A stretch of 41,794 nucleotides of DNA, taken from the NCBI GenBank assembly GCA_020048155.1, contig JAIFMY010000013.1:1-41794 (forward strand), given 5' to 3'. This stretch comes from Bacteroidota bacterium (GTDB lineage: Bacteria; Bacteroidota; Bacteroidia; Bacteroidales; DYOH01). A model generated the notes under the pieces. It saw nothing but the letters and a program-made list of their open reading frames with translations, was not told the origin of the DNA and did no database searches. The stretch's first letter is position 1. Every line of letters starts with the position of its first letter. Positions 19,200-26,995 of this stretch are shown here, one piece after another. A program made the translations under genes and the position numbers.

Positions 19200-21362
19200 A
19201 TGTTACTGAATTCTGAAATAAAGTTTCGCAAATGTTTTCCAATTGCGCTGATTATGATTGTGTTGCAAATTATGCCCTCATATGCGCAAGAAGAGCCACT
19301 CGCCATTATGGGTGTCTTAGATTTGCGTAATTATCAGTTTTCGGAAGACTCAGAGATTACCCTAGCCGGTGATTGGAAATTTTATAAAGATACTTTCTTA
19401 TTTGGTTCCCATGCTCCAAGTTCTATCACTTCATACATAAAAGTCCCCTACATATGGGATGAAAAAACACATCCTGAGGGAACATTTAGCAGGCATGGTT
19501 ATGCGACTTATTCTTTACAAGTTTTTTTACCCAAACGCAGGCCTGAAGTTGCCATCATTCAGATTGGGAGCATTGTATTTGCTTATAATTTGTATTTAAA
19601 TGGTACAAAGATTGCATCATGTGGCCAACCTGGAAAAAGCCAAAATGAAGAAATCCCTCATTTAGAAGTTAAAATGGTACCTGTTTCACTTTATTCAGAT
19701 ACCTTGTTTTTTACCATTCATATGTCCAATTTTCACCACCGCATTGGGGGGGTGAATAAGCCAATAAGCATCATGGTGAGCGACAAATATATTCGACAGC
19801 GTAATATCGTTTCGCTCATTGGATTTATAACTTTTGGTATATTGATTACCATTGGAGTACTACATATTATCTTATGGTTGCAAATCCGGAAAGAGATGGT
19901 ATCGTTATACTTTGGGGCAGCCGCTATTTTTATAGCATTGCGTATACTCTTTACTGGTGATTTTTTAATCAATAACATCACGGATATTAGCGGCATTTAC
20001 CAAAAGAAAATTGAGTTTTTGCTCATGTATTCCATTCCTTATCCCTTGCTTATGTATGTGAGTATTCTTTTCCCAAAGTATACCTACAAAAATTTTATTA
20101 ACATTATATTTATTATCACAGGAACATTCTTCCTAATTACCCTATTTACAACAAGCAGCGTATTTACATTATTAAGCGGTGTATCCAGAACTTTAGTTGT
20201 GATAATTGGATTGTATCTGGCGTTTTCAATGGCACGGGCTGCTCTCGCCAAAGAGCCTTTTGCCTTGCTTTTTTTTATAAGTTTTCTGCTGTTTAATGTA
20301 GCAGTATTATATGATATTATCAATTCCTTATATGGCTTTGTACCCATACACATGACGCCATTTGGCTTACTTGGATTTATTTTTACCCAATCCTCGGTCC
20401 TTATAACAAACTATCTGAAGGCATTTCGGAAAAATGAGGAGCTGAGCATGCAATTGCAGGAAACCAATATGATACTTGAAGATAAAGTATCTATACGCAC
20501 AGCTGAGCTTGAGGACGCCATGGCCCAACTAGCCGAAAAGAATGAGGAAATAATGGCACAAAACGAAATAGTTGACAAACACCAACGAGAAGTAGCATTG
20601 CGAAATGCAGAAATGAAAAGCAGTATGAAATATGCAGCACGCATACAAGCTGCGTTTCAGACCGAGAATGCACAAATAAAGAAACTTTTTCCAGAATCAT
20701 TTGTGTTTTTTGCACCGCGTGATGTGCTGAGTGGCGATTTTTATTGGTCTGCACCGGTGGGTGACAAAACACTTGTTGCAGTGGCAGATTGCACTGGGCA
20801 TGGAGTACCGGGGGCTATGATGAGTATGTTGGGCATGGCTTTTCTCAATGAAGTACTTAGCTTGGGCGTATATAAACCCAATATAATTCTCGATGCTTTA
20901 CGCGAAAAAGTTAAGATGTCGCTCAGGCAAACCGAACAAAACAGTACACAGAAAGATGGCATGGATATAGCCTTATGCCTGATTGATACTCATAATAAAT
21001 GCATTGAATATAGTGGTGCGTTTATTTCTGCATATTTGGTATATGAAAGCGAAATAAAAATATTGGCTGCTGACAAAAATCCAATAGCGGTATATTATTC
21101 TGAGAGTCCGTTTAGTGTCCAGAAATATAATTATCGTCCCGGTGAAATGCTCTATCTGAGCTCTGATGGTTTTGCAGACCAATTTGGAGGCGAAGAAGTG
21201 AAAAAATTCAAACCCCACAGATTTAAAACTATGATGTTGGATGCTCACCAAATGCAAACAAATCTGCAACAAGATTTTATAAAAGAAACTTTTTATAAAT
21301 GGAAAGCAAATTACTCGGAGCAGATAGACGATGTAACTGTACTGGGTATAAGATTGAAGTAA
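19200..21362 (+). CDS. 7TMR-DISM receptor fused to SpoIIE/PP2C-type serine phosphatase
   Basis: A 720-aa signalling protein. A signal peptide (to about residue 28) is followed by a periplasmic jelly-roll domain (about 40-190, with GDWKFYKD, ATYSLQVFLP and NLYLNGTKIASCG). Seven hydrophobic helices follow (about 200-410), as in 7TM receptors with diverse intracellular signalling modules. A coiled coil (about 415-475) leads into a SpoIIE-like PP2C phosphatase (about 490-720) with SGDFYW, VADCTGHGVPGAMMSML and SSDGFADQFGG, so the metal-binding aspartates are present. It probably senses an extracellular ligand and dephosphorylates an anti-anti-sigma-type or other partner; no such partner gene is adjacent. 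The P-loop gene 10 bp downstream is probably co-transcribed. Confidence 0.92.
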   Translation: MLLNSEIKFRKCFPIALIMIVLQIMPSYAQEEPLAIMGVLDLRNYQFSEDSEITLAGDWKFYKDTFLFGSHAPSSITSYIKVPYIWDEKTHPEGTFSRHGYATYSLQVFLPKRRPEVAIIQIGSIVFAYNLYLNGTKIASCGQPGKSQNEEIPHLEVKMVPVSLYSDTLFFTIHMSNFHHRIGGVNKPISIMVSDKYIRQRNIVSLIGFITFGILITIGVLHIILWLQIRKEMVSLYFGAAAIFIALRILFTGDFLINNITDISGIYQKKIEFLLMYSIPYPLLMYVSILFPKYTYKNFINIIFIITGTFFLITLFTTSSVFTLLSGVSRTLVVIIGLYLAFSMARAALAKEPFALLFFISFLLFNVAVLYDIINSLYGFVPIHMTPFGLLGFIFTQSSVLITNYLKAFRKNEELSMQLQETNMILEDKVSIRTAELEDAMAQLAEKNEEIMAQNEIVDKHQREVALRNAEMKSSMKYAARIQAAFQTENAQIKKLFPESFVFFAPRDVLSGDFYWSAPVGDKTLVAVADCTGHGVPGAMMSMLGMAFLNEVLSLGVYKPNIILDALREKVKMSLRQTEQNSTQKDGMDIALCLIDTHNKCIEYSGAFISAYLVYESEIKILAADKNPIAVYYSESPFSVQKYNYRPGEMLYLSSDGFADQFGGEEVKKFKPHRFKTMMLDAHQMQTNLQQDFIKETFYKWKANYSEQIDDVTVLGIRLK

Positions 21363-21372
21363 TATAATACCA

Positions 21373-21900
21373 ATGCAGGTAAAAAGAAATTGGCTCATAT
21401 TGAGTGGCACAAGGCAAAACGTAGGTAAAACTACTGTAGCCTGTAATCTGACAATGCACTACAAAGAGTTAGGAGTTGTGGCCATAAAAATTTCGCCACA
21501 TATGCATACCCTTACCCCGGGTTTACGACTGTTGTATGAACAGGATGGAATACAAATAGCTCAGGAAACAGAGATATCGGGCAAAGATACTGGCAGATAC
21601 CTTCAAGCAGGAGCCCACAAGGCTTACTATCTGCAATGCCATGATGATCTGCTCCAGCAAGCACTCATCTGGCTTTTGCCTTTTATACCAGAAGATGTAC
21701 CTGTAATCTGTGAATCGGCCAAAGCCCGTGGATTTATAGAGCCTGGTGTGTTTGTAATGCTTGGCCTGTCCGAAGATTTTAATCGTAAACCTGATGTGCA
21801 AGCCATAGCGCTAAACCCTCACTTGCATTTTACGAGCTTTGAAGTATTTGATTACGAATGCATTGAATTTGTAAATAGAATGTGGTGTATTGTTTCTTGA
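21373..21900 (+). CDS. P-loop NTPase, MobB-like
   Basis: A 175-aa single-domain P-loop protein. LILSGTRQNVGKTTVACNLT (8-27) is a Walker A in the SIMIBI style, with a conserved Thr after the Lys. The rest, including ISPHMH, GRYLQAGAHKAYYLQ and the late VICESAKARGFIEPGVFVMLG, resembles MobB, which supports molybdopterin guanine dinucleotide synthesis, and related small ATPases. No molybdenum cofactor gene is near, so a MobB role is not supported by context. It starts 10 bp after the phosphatase gene. Confidence 0.72.
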   Translation: MQVKRNWLILSGTRQNVGKTTVACNLTMHYKELGVVAIKISPHMHTLTPGLRLLYEQDGIQIAQETEISGKDTGRYLQAGAHKAYYLQCHDDLLQQALIWLLPFIPEDVPVICESAKARGFIEPGVFVMLGLSEDFNRKPDVQAIALNPHLHFTSFEVFDYECIEFVNRMWCIVS

Positions 21901-21905
21901 ACTTT

Positions 21906-21933
21906 TTTGAAGGTAAACATTGATTTACGTTTG
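21906..21933 (+). promoter_or_regulatory. Promoter of the YbjN-like gene (-33 TTTG, -7 TACGTTTG)
   Basis: TACGTTTG at 21926-21933 matches TAnnTTTG; TTTG at 21906-21909 lies 16 bp upstream, slightly close. The ATG follows 50 bp downstream. Confidence 0.45.
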
Positions 21934-21983
21934 TATGTTTTGTACATTGAAGTATTGAATAAACCCAAATAAAATACGAAATC

Positions 21984-22394
21984 ATGAGTGTACAACCTTA
22001 TTTTCATCTGGTAGATGATGCAATAAAAGCGCTGGGAGTAGATCCTGAGCTGTGCCGCGGCGATAAACCCGGGCAATGGAATATGCAACGCGGATCGGCA
22101 AGCGTATGGATTGATATGTTTGATATAGAAGGACAAGGCAGTTATTTTCAGTGCCTGGCTCCCGTAAGTGCTGTACCTACTGCACGGCGCGAAGAATTTC
22201 TGAACGAGGTGCTTGAGCTCAATCACAAGCTATATGGTGTTGGAATTACCAAATTCAAAGAAGTGGTATATGTAAAGGTAATACGTGAAATTGAGGGACT
22301 GGATATCAATGAAGTACTGGCAAGTATGCGCCGCATTGGTGCTTATGCCGATGACTACGACGATTATTTTAAGAACAAGTATTTCCCGGCATAG
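21984..22394 (+). CDS. YbjN domain-containing protein
   Basis: A 136-aa protein with the fold pattern of YbjN / type III secretion chaperone-like domains: an N-terminal helix, a central beta sheet (SASVWIDMFDIEGQGSYFQCLAPVSAVP), then a helix (RREEFLNEVLELNHKLYGVGITKF) and strands (VVYVKVIREIEGL). YbjN proteins are small cytoplasmic proteins of uncertain function, sometimes linked to motility or stress phenotypes. It has its own promoter and a terminator about 40 bp after its stop, so it is probably monocistronic. Confidence 0.75.
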   Translation: MSVQPYFHLVDDAIKALGVDPELCRGDKPGQWNMQRGSASVWIDMFDIEGQGSYFQCLAPVSAVPTARREEFLNEVLELNHKLYGVGITKFKEVVYVKVIREIEGLDINEVLASMRRIGAYADDYDDYFKNKYFPA

Positions 22395-22434
22395 AGTTTC
22401 TTTAATTAGATCTGCGCCGCATAGCAGATATTAC

Positions 22435-22468
22435 TTCCCGAAAAATTTATTTTTTTTCGGGAATTTTG
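22435..22468 (+). terminator. Rho-independent terminator of the YbjN-like gene
   Basis: TTCCCGAAAAA pairs with TTTTTCGGGAA around a short T-rich loop and is followed by TTTTG TTTT. It lies about 40 bp after the stop. Confidence 0.75.
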
Positions 22469-22484
22469 TTTTAATAGCCCTATT

Positions 22485-22544
22485 GAAAATAGTAAATGGG
22501 TGACTCCCAGTCACCCATTTACTGCACTTTACTGCATTACGCTA
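22485..22544. repeat. Intergenic repeat element A, copy 1
   Basis: A perfect 14-bp inverted repeat (GTAAATGGGTGACT, 3-nt loop, AGTCACCCATTTAC at 22492-22522) begins with GAAAATAGTAAA and ends GCATTACGCTA. The same flanks enclose a related hairpin at 24431-24480. The base changes between copies tend to keep the stem paired, so structure rather than sequence seems to be preserved. Confidence 0.7.
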
Positions 22545-22978
22545 ACCGCATAGCGATGATCTGTCAATACGTTTAGTGTATTGCCGGATCATCCCGATGT
22601 GATTAATATTTGATTTTGCATTTTTTCGCGGGGTTCCACCCATGCCTACCGTCGGTATCATGCCTGCGGCATTCATTGCTAGGGATAAATCCCAAGGTAC
22701 AGATTATCCATTCTCAATTATCCATTATCAATTAAATACGCGCCGTTAGGTGCGTAATATCGGTAGAATATGATTGTTTGTGTGTTTTAGTACCGCCCCG
22801 GCTGGGGCGGAACATGATGTGGTGAGCATGTTTTTCTACCGATATATTGCCCCGAGTGGGGCAAATAGTAAGACTTGCCAACCACCTGCAATCGTCCGCA
22901 GGACATTGTAGCGTGGCGATAACCCCATGTTCGGCGTAGGCTCCGCCTGCGTTTGAGGTATGAGTCACAGCCTCATGG
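22545..22978. repeat. Non-coding block of nested palindromes interrupting repeat A-B
   Basis: This 434-bp stretch has no credible gene and holds a series of hairpins: 22555-22593 (16-bp arms with one mismatch and one wobble); 22738-22755 (ACGCGCC / GGTGCGT); CCGCCCC-GGCT-GGGGCGG at 22793-22810; TTGCCCC-GAGT-GGGGCAA at 22847-22864; CCTGC/GCAGG near 22890. A perfect 12-bp inverted repeat, ATATCGGTAGAA (22757-22768) and TTCTACCGATAT (22834-22845), encloses the GC-rich CCGCCCC hairpin. In the second copy of the repeat (24431-24521) elements A and B are adjacent, so this block looks like an insert or a lost segment. The minus-strand ORF at 22732-22968 lies across these hairpins and is not credible. 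Confidence 0.6.
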
Positions 22979-23016
22979 GATATATGAAGCCGAGGCGGAG
23001 CCTCGGCTTAACGGGG
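22979..23016. repeat. Intergenic repeat element B, copy 1
   Basis: The 38-bp sequence starting GATATATGAAGCCGAGGC is 37/38 identical to 24484-24521. It contains the perfect hairpin GCCGAGGC-GGA-GCCTCGGC and ends TTAACGGGG. Confidence 0.85.
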
Positions 23017-23024
23017 CAACACAA

Positions 23025-23063
23025 ATAAAAAACCCTGTCAGCGTTCGAAACGCTGACAGGGTT
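23025..23063 (-). terminator. Rho-independent terminator of the small beta-barrel gene
   Basis: A perfect 15-bp stem (AACCCTGTCAGCGTT / AACGCTGACAGGGTT, 3-nt loop) at 23031-23063 is followed on the minus strand by a T run (TTTTTTATTTG). It lies about 28 bp after the stop of the gene at 23091. Confidence 0.88.
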
Positions 23064-23090
23064 AAAGATCAGTAGGCTAACGTCTTTTAG

Positions 23091-23627
23091 TCAGAACTTA
23101 TACGCAGCGCCAAGTGTAACACTTCCGGTACCCTTACCACCTTCTATGAATGCACCCCACTTAGGTGTAATTTCATAGCGTAAACCTCCGGCAAGCCCCC
23201 ATGCAAATTTTACTTTATATTCAGGACTTATGTCTACATTATCGCCAGAAACTTTGCTTATTTGTGCTGAAGCACCTAAAGAAAGCCCAACATATGCGTC
23301 TAATTTCTCAATTAATTCGTAATGCAAATAGCTACTTAAGCCAGGAGCTATGGTGTTGATGTTGGTTTTAACGGTTGTGCCATAATTGGTAACGCTATTG
23401 TTGTAACCAAAATACCCTAAATACACACCAATACCCAAATTCAATTTTTCAACCCCAAAAACGTCGTTTTTTATACCCCTTTCGAAAGCCAAGGTGATGG
23501 GTTTGCCATTAGAATTGAAACCCAGACCCAATTTGAGGGTATTTGTACCTTTCTGAAAGGTGTTTTGTGCATTGGCACTTACTGAAACCAGGGCAATTGC
23601 AAAGATCAATAATGCTAATTTTCTCAT
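23091..23627 (-). CDS. Small outer-membrane beta-barrel protein
   Basis: A 178-aa protein with a clear signal peptide (MRKLALLIFAIALVSVSANA) and a mature part that alternates polar and hydrophobic residues as eight or so short strands: NTLKLGLGFN, KLNLGIGVYLGYFGYN, LDAYVGLSLGASAQI, FAWGLAGGLRYEITPKWGAFIEGG and the terminal strand VTLGAAYKF with a C-terminal Phe, the usual BAM recognition residue. It fits the small OmpA/OmpX-like barrels of Bacteroidetes. The function is unknown. It is monocistronic, with a strong terminator and no co-oriented neighbour. Confidence 0.85.
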   Translation of the reverse strand: MRKLALLIFAIALVSVSANAQNTFQKGTNTLKLGLGFNSNGKPITLAFERGIKNDVFGVEKLNLGIGVYLGYFGYNNSVTNYGTTVKTNINTIAPGLSSYLHYELIEKLDAYVGLSLGASAQISKVSGDNVDISPEYKVKFAWGLAGGLRYEITPKWGAFIEGGKGTGSVTLGAAYKF

Positions 23628-23892
23628 TTTTATTTAGAAATTTTTATTTTACCTACCATTCACGTTTTTCGGTCCCGACGGTGGTTTTTATACTTCTTCA
23701 TGGACAAACCACAACCTTTGTTTTAATTCAGCGTGAAAACTTTCGCTTTCAATCAAAAGTATATATACGGCTTGGTATGTAACGCAAAACATGGTAAGAC
23801 AAAAAGTAGACAAAAATGGATTTTGTAAAATGTAAAATCTGAATAGTATGAAAATGAGGAATATATGCTAACCGCTAAACATATCAACATAC

Positions 23893-24348
23893 TTGCAGCC
23901 AGACCTGCGGGTGGGGTGTAATAAATCAGTAATAATCAATAAATCTGTTCACCCCGCTTATTATATTGACTACGGCTGCATTTCGGCTCCATCGCATTAT
24001 CGAAATTTTGGACTCCAAAAGGCTGGCAATGCAAATGTAATACCGGCTGTCTACGACGAAACCGTGCTTGCACTTAGCATATTGCTTACCGGGCTCGATA
24101 AGTATGGCTATGCCGATCACAAATATTGTCGTGCATTTTGGCAGCCTATACACTACGAGTATCTAGAACTAGCCACCAAAAAACCCGCACTTACCGGAAG
24201 CGGCAGTGCCCACAGTGGCGATAAGAATGTGCTGAAAGAGAAAGTAACCAATGTTTTGCGTTCTATTCTGCTTCTTTTGCAAGCCAACTATCCCGAAAAA
24301 TGGCAAACCGTAGTCCGCGAGTGGGGATACCTACACGAGCGTTACTAA
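23893..24348 (+). pseudogene. Met-less ORF, probable gene remnant
   Basis: An open frame of about 150 codons that I do not recognise. The part from NANVIPAVYDETVLALSILLTGLDKYGYADHKYCRAFWQPIHYEYLEL to NYPEKWQTVVREWGYLHERY looks like real, helical protein sequence with many aromatic residues. The frame contains no internal Met at all; the first codon is TTG (23893), with GTG at 23911 as an alternative. It may be a gene with a rare start, or the 3' fragment of a decayed gene. It lies in the gene-poor stretch between the two copies of the A-B repeat, which favours a remnant. Confidence 0.4.
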
Positions 24349-24430
24349 TATGTTTTTTAGTTATTCATAGTAATGTATATACAACCACCGGGGTATTGAC
24401 TCGGCTGTTTTGTTTTGTGGGGCGTGTTAT

Positions 24431-24521
24431 GAAAATAGTAAAGGGGTGTCTTCCACTCACCCCTTTATTGCATTGCGCTATATGATATATGAAACCGAGG
24501 CGGAGCCTCGGCTTAACGGGG
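24431..24521. repeat. Intergenic repeat elements A and B, copy 2 (adjacent)
   Basis: 24431-24480 corresponds to element A (GAAAATAGTAAA, hairpin TAAAGGGGTG / CACCCCTTTA, end GCATTGCGCTA). 24484-24521 is element B with the hairpin CCGAGGC-GGA-GCCTCGG. Here A and B adjoin directly, unlike copy 1, where 434 bp separate them. The remaining bases of 24349-24627 hold nothing I can identify. Confidence 0.75.
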
Positions 24522-24627
24522 TTTTGAGAACCCTGTGGGTCTGATAAACAGCGTGGTAGATGCAAAATCCTACAAAACACAGGGAATGCCAATGCAGGTG
24601 TCCTTAGCCGCATTGCGGGCAGTAAAC

Positions 24628-25698
24628 CTACACTGCAGTATTATTGAGATTGTGATAAGTAAGAATATGGCTCAATGGGTTTATTTCGGCATCGTTTGCG
24701 CTGAAGATTCTGGTTTTCCACTCTGTGAGAATTCTGCTAATAATGGTTTCAGTTTCATTGTTGTAAGATACTTTTAGTGCTTTGGGTTGGTCTATCCAAT
24801 TGAGAATGGGTAGCAAAGCCTCTTTGCTTAAGGACTTTATTACTGGTACACCCATTTCTGCAAGGGCAGCAGCGTTGCACTGTTGTTCGTACTGATTGAG
24901 CATGGGCACAACCATAAGTTTTTTACCCAGAAACAATGCTTCGGCTGGTGTTTCGAATCCCGCGCCGCACAATATACCTTCAGCACCAAGCATGCTATTT
25001 ATAAATTCGCCATTAGATATTTTACGAATTTCTATTGAGCCTGCGGAATAGTTAGAAGATGTATGTTTGGAGAATACTTGCCACTTAATGTCGGGAAAAT
25101 GTTGAAGTATCCGTATGATTTTTTCATCGGAATATGCAGGTAGGTATACAGTATAATGCCCCATATTAAATGGTACCTTGCTTGATATTTCTTGCCTTAC
25201 TACCGGAGTAAATATATTTGAAGCATATTGTTTGAAATGAAAACCATATTTTTCGCAGGTGGGAGCATAATACTTCAGAACGGATTTACCAGTCCAATCT
25301 GTTTTTGGGGGTTTGGGAGCATTGGGGTGAATTACCGCGGCCTGATGGCTCAGCGAGATGCAAGGCACTTTTCGGAGCTTGGCAGCCCAAGCAGAAACTG
25401 GTTCAAAATCATTGATTACCAAATCGTAGTTATGTACAGGGAATTTGCGAATATCTCGAATAAGCTTTCCTATTTGTGCCTTTCTTATGGTTTTTAAAAT
25501 ATCTACTCCGCCTTTTTTGCCGAAAATAAAACTTAGTCCACTCAGACGAAAATCTATATCAAATCCCACATTCACATCAGACTGAATACCTGAAACGAGT
25601 ACATCGGTTTCAGCATTTTTCTTTAATATGGGTACAATATCATTGGCTCTGCTTAAATGCCCATTTCCGGTACCCTGTATAGCATACAATATTTTCAT
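24628..25698 (-). CDS. MurG-like glycosyltransferase (MJ1255/VC2487 family)
   Basis: A 356-aa GT-B fold glycosyltransferase. The N-terminal KILYAIQGTGNGHLSRANDIV is the acceptor-side glycine loop of this family; the C-terminal half has EGILCGAGFETPAEALFLGKKLMVVPMLNQYEQQCNAAALAEMGV, the nucleotide-sugar binding region shared with MurG and UDP-glycosyltransferases. No TM segments are present, so it is cytoplasmic or peripheral. It begins 18 bp after the LpxH-like gene stop and is probably co-transcribed with it; together they suggest modification of an envelope lipid. Donor and acceptor are unknown. Confidence 0.87.
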   Translation of the reverse strand: MKILYAIQGTGNGHLSRANDIVPILKKNAETDVLVSGIQSDVNVGFDIDFRLSGLSFIFGKKGGVDILKTIRKAQIGKLIRDIRKFPVHNYDLVINDFEPVSAWAAKLRKVPCISLSHQAAVIHPNAPKPPKTDWTGKSVLKYYAPTCEKYGFHFKQYASNIFTPVVRQEISSKVPFNMGHYTVYLPAYSDEKIIRILQHFPDIKWQVFSKHTSSNYSAGSIEIRKISNGEFINSMLGAEGILCGAGFETPAEALFLGKKLMVVPMLNQYEQQCNAAALAEMGVPVIKSLSKEALLPILNWIDQPKALKVSYNNETETIISRILTEWKTRIFSANDAEINPLSHILTYHNLNNTAV

Positions 25699-25716
25699 AG
25701 AATTGAAAAATATGGG

Positions 25717-26601
25717 TTAATTATTTTTAGAATCTGTAAACATGAATTCATTTATGAGCTCATGAAATAGCTGTTTATTTTCAAATTCAGCCTTATGCAG
25801 TGAATCCTCTGTTTGTGGGTCGGAGGGTTCATCGTTTTGTGCTATGGGATCATTGGCAAAATCATATAGTTTCCATTCATTATTGGCATACTCTAAGGCT
25901 GTCATGTTTTCAACCCAATCACCAGAATTCAGATATAGAATAGTGTTGCCATTGGCAGCCGTAATATTACGAAGTGCAGGCTGATGTATGTGTCCGCATA
26001 TTACTTGTGAGTATCCCTTAGACGCAGCTATATCTATTGCCGTTTGCTCAAAATCATTGATGTATTTGACAGCACTTTTCACACCCGATTTTATTTTCTT
26101 GGAAAATGATAATCGCTTCCCTGTCATTTTTAAGCTAAACCAATTGACCATGGTGTTCATCAATATAAGCAAATCGTATCCTTTGCCGCCCAGTTTTGCC
26201 AACCATTTTGAGTTTTTCATAATCACATCAAATACATCGCCATGAAAAATCCATGCTTTTTGTCCATTCAAGTCGAGCACAAGCTTGTTTACTATTGAAA
26301 GCTTCCCTAAAGTAAAACCCTCGAATCTGCGCAACATCTCATCATGATTTCCTGTCACATAATATACTTCGGTGCCTTTAGACAGCAGATTGCTTATGTA
26401 TTTAATGAGTTTGAAATGCGATTTCGGAAAATAGCTTTTGCTGAATTGCCATATATCTATTATGTCTCCGTTAAGGACAAGAATTTTAGGATTTACTGTT
26501 TTCATGTAGCTGAGCAATTCTTTCGCTTTGCAGCCATATGTGCCCAAATGCACATCTGAAATTACCAGTACATCAAGTGGACGGCGCTTTTGCTTACCCA
26601 T
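25717..26601 (-). CDS. LpxH-like metallophosphoesterase (UDP-2,3-diacylglucosamine diphosphatase family)
   Basis: A 294-aa calcineurin-like phosphoesterase with all five metal-site motifs: DVHLG, GDIIDIW, GNHDE, FHGDVFD and GHIHQP. The order and spacing are those of UDP-2,3-diacylglucosamine diphosphatase (LpxH-like), the lipid A enzyme that releases lipid X. I choose ATG at 26601 (MGKQKRRPLDVLV) over 26646 because a good -7 box at 26633-26640 places transcription start downstream of 26646. A C-terminal Glu/Asp-rich tail of about 60 residues extends past the core. It is first in an operon with the glycosyltransferase gene. Confidence 0.85.
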   Translation of the reverse strand: MGKQKRRPLDVLVISDVHLGTYGCKAKELLSYMKTVNPKILVLNGDIIDIWQFSKSYFPKSHFKLIKYISNLLSKGTEVYYVTGNHDEMLRRFEGFTLGKLSIVNKLVLDLNGQKAWIFHGDVFDVIMKNSKWLAKLGGKGYDLLILMNTMVNWFSLKMTGKRLSFSKKIKSGVKSAVKYINDFEQTAIDIAASKGYSQVICGHIHQPALRNITAANGNTILYLNSGDWVENMTALEYANNEWKLYDFANDPIAQNDEPSDPQTEDSLHKAEFENKQLFHELINEFMFTDSKNN

Positions 26602-26632
26602 ATTGTAATACTTAAACTTGTTATGTATTTTA

Positions 26633-26640
26633 CAAACATA
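26633..26640 (-). promoter_or_regulatory. -7 promoter element of the LpxH-like/glycosyltransferase operon
   Basis: On the minus strand the sequence is TATGTTTG, a full match to TAnnTTTG, 31 bp before ATG 26601. The inverted repeat at 26654-26698 overlaps the -33 region. Confidence 0.6.
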
Positions 26641-26653
26641 CAGCAAGCTTATT

Positions 26654-26698
26654 AACTGAAAGTTATGATGATATTAAGACTTGTTTTAACTTTCAGTT
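26654..26698. promoter_or_regulatory. 12-bp perfect inverted repeat, possible operator
   Basis: AACTGAAAGTTA (26654-26665) and TAACTTTCAGTT (26687-26698) are perfect inverted copies separated by 21 bp, about two helical turns. The proximal arm lies about where the -33 element of the 26633 promoter should be. On the plus strand it is followed by five T residues, so a terminator is an alternative, but no plus-strand gene ends here. The rest of 26647-26995 holds only the brnT promoter. Confidence 0.45.
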
Positions 26699-26957
26699 TT
26701 TGAATTAAATTTTTGTTAATGCAATATTACCGGAATGTTGTACGTGGCACTTTTGGGAAGAAAATGTTTAAATGAGTGATGGTTTCATATACGGGCATTT
26801 TCATGGGGTCAATTGGCAAAAACTATTGCAGATGAAATATATAAATGTATTCTTGCTAAATAAAATAGGAAAGTGCCTAATAATTGCTTTTCATTATTAT
26901 ATCAAGGAATTTCTACTAAAAAATAGGTGCCTTGAACTGATGATGATTGAAATTGCT

Positions 26958-26965
26958 TATTTTTG
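26958..26965 (+). promoter_or_regulatory. -7 promoter element of the BrnT-like operon
   Basis: TATTTTTG matches TAnnTTTG, 30 bp before the ATG at 26996. Confidence 0.5.
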
Positions 26966-26995
26966 AAGTATTAAGTAAATCTGAAATCAAATACT

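Noticed and set aside
22732-22968. 78-aa minus-strand ORF in the palindromic block
   Set aside because: It runs across several hairpins and is made of repeat sequence; no start signal or family match.
22485-23016. CRISPR array or tRNA cluster in the hairpin-rich region
   Set aside because: The hairpins differ in sequence and spacing, no regular repeat-spacer pattern exists, and no cloverleaf or T-loop consensus was found.
23025-24560. Composite transposon bounded by the A-B repeats
   Set aside because: No transposase and no clear target-site duplication is visible, and the repeats are palindromic in themselves; kept only as a possibility under the findings.
24365-24777. ORFs 24365-24613 (minus) and 24535-24777 (plus)
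   Set aside because: They overlap repeat A-B or the end of the glycosyltransferase gene and show no convincing protein features.
26772-26966. 64-aa ORF upstream of brnT
   Set aside because: It overlaps the brnT -7 element, is AT-rich, and has no recognisable features; it could be a very small gene but I cannot support it.
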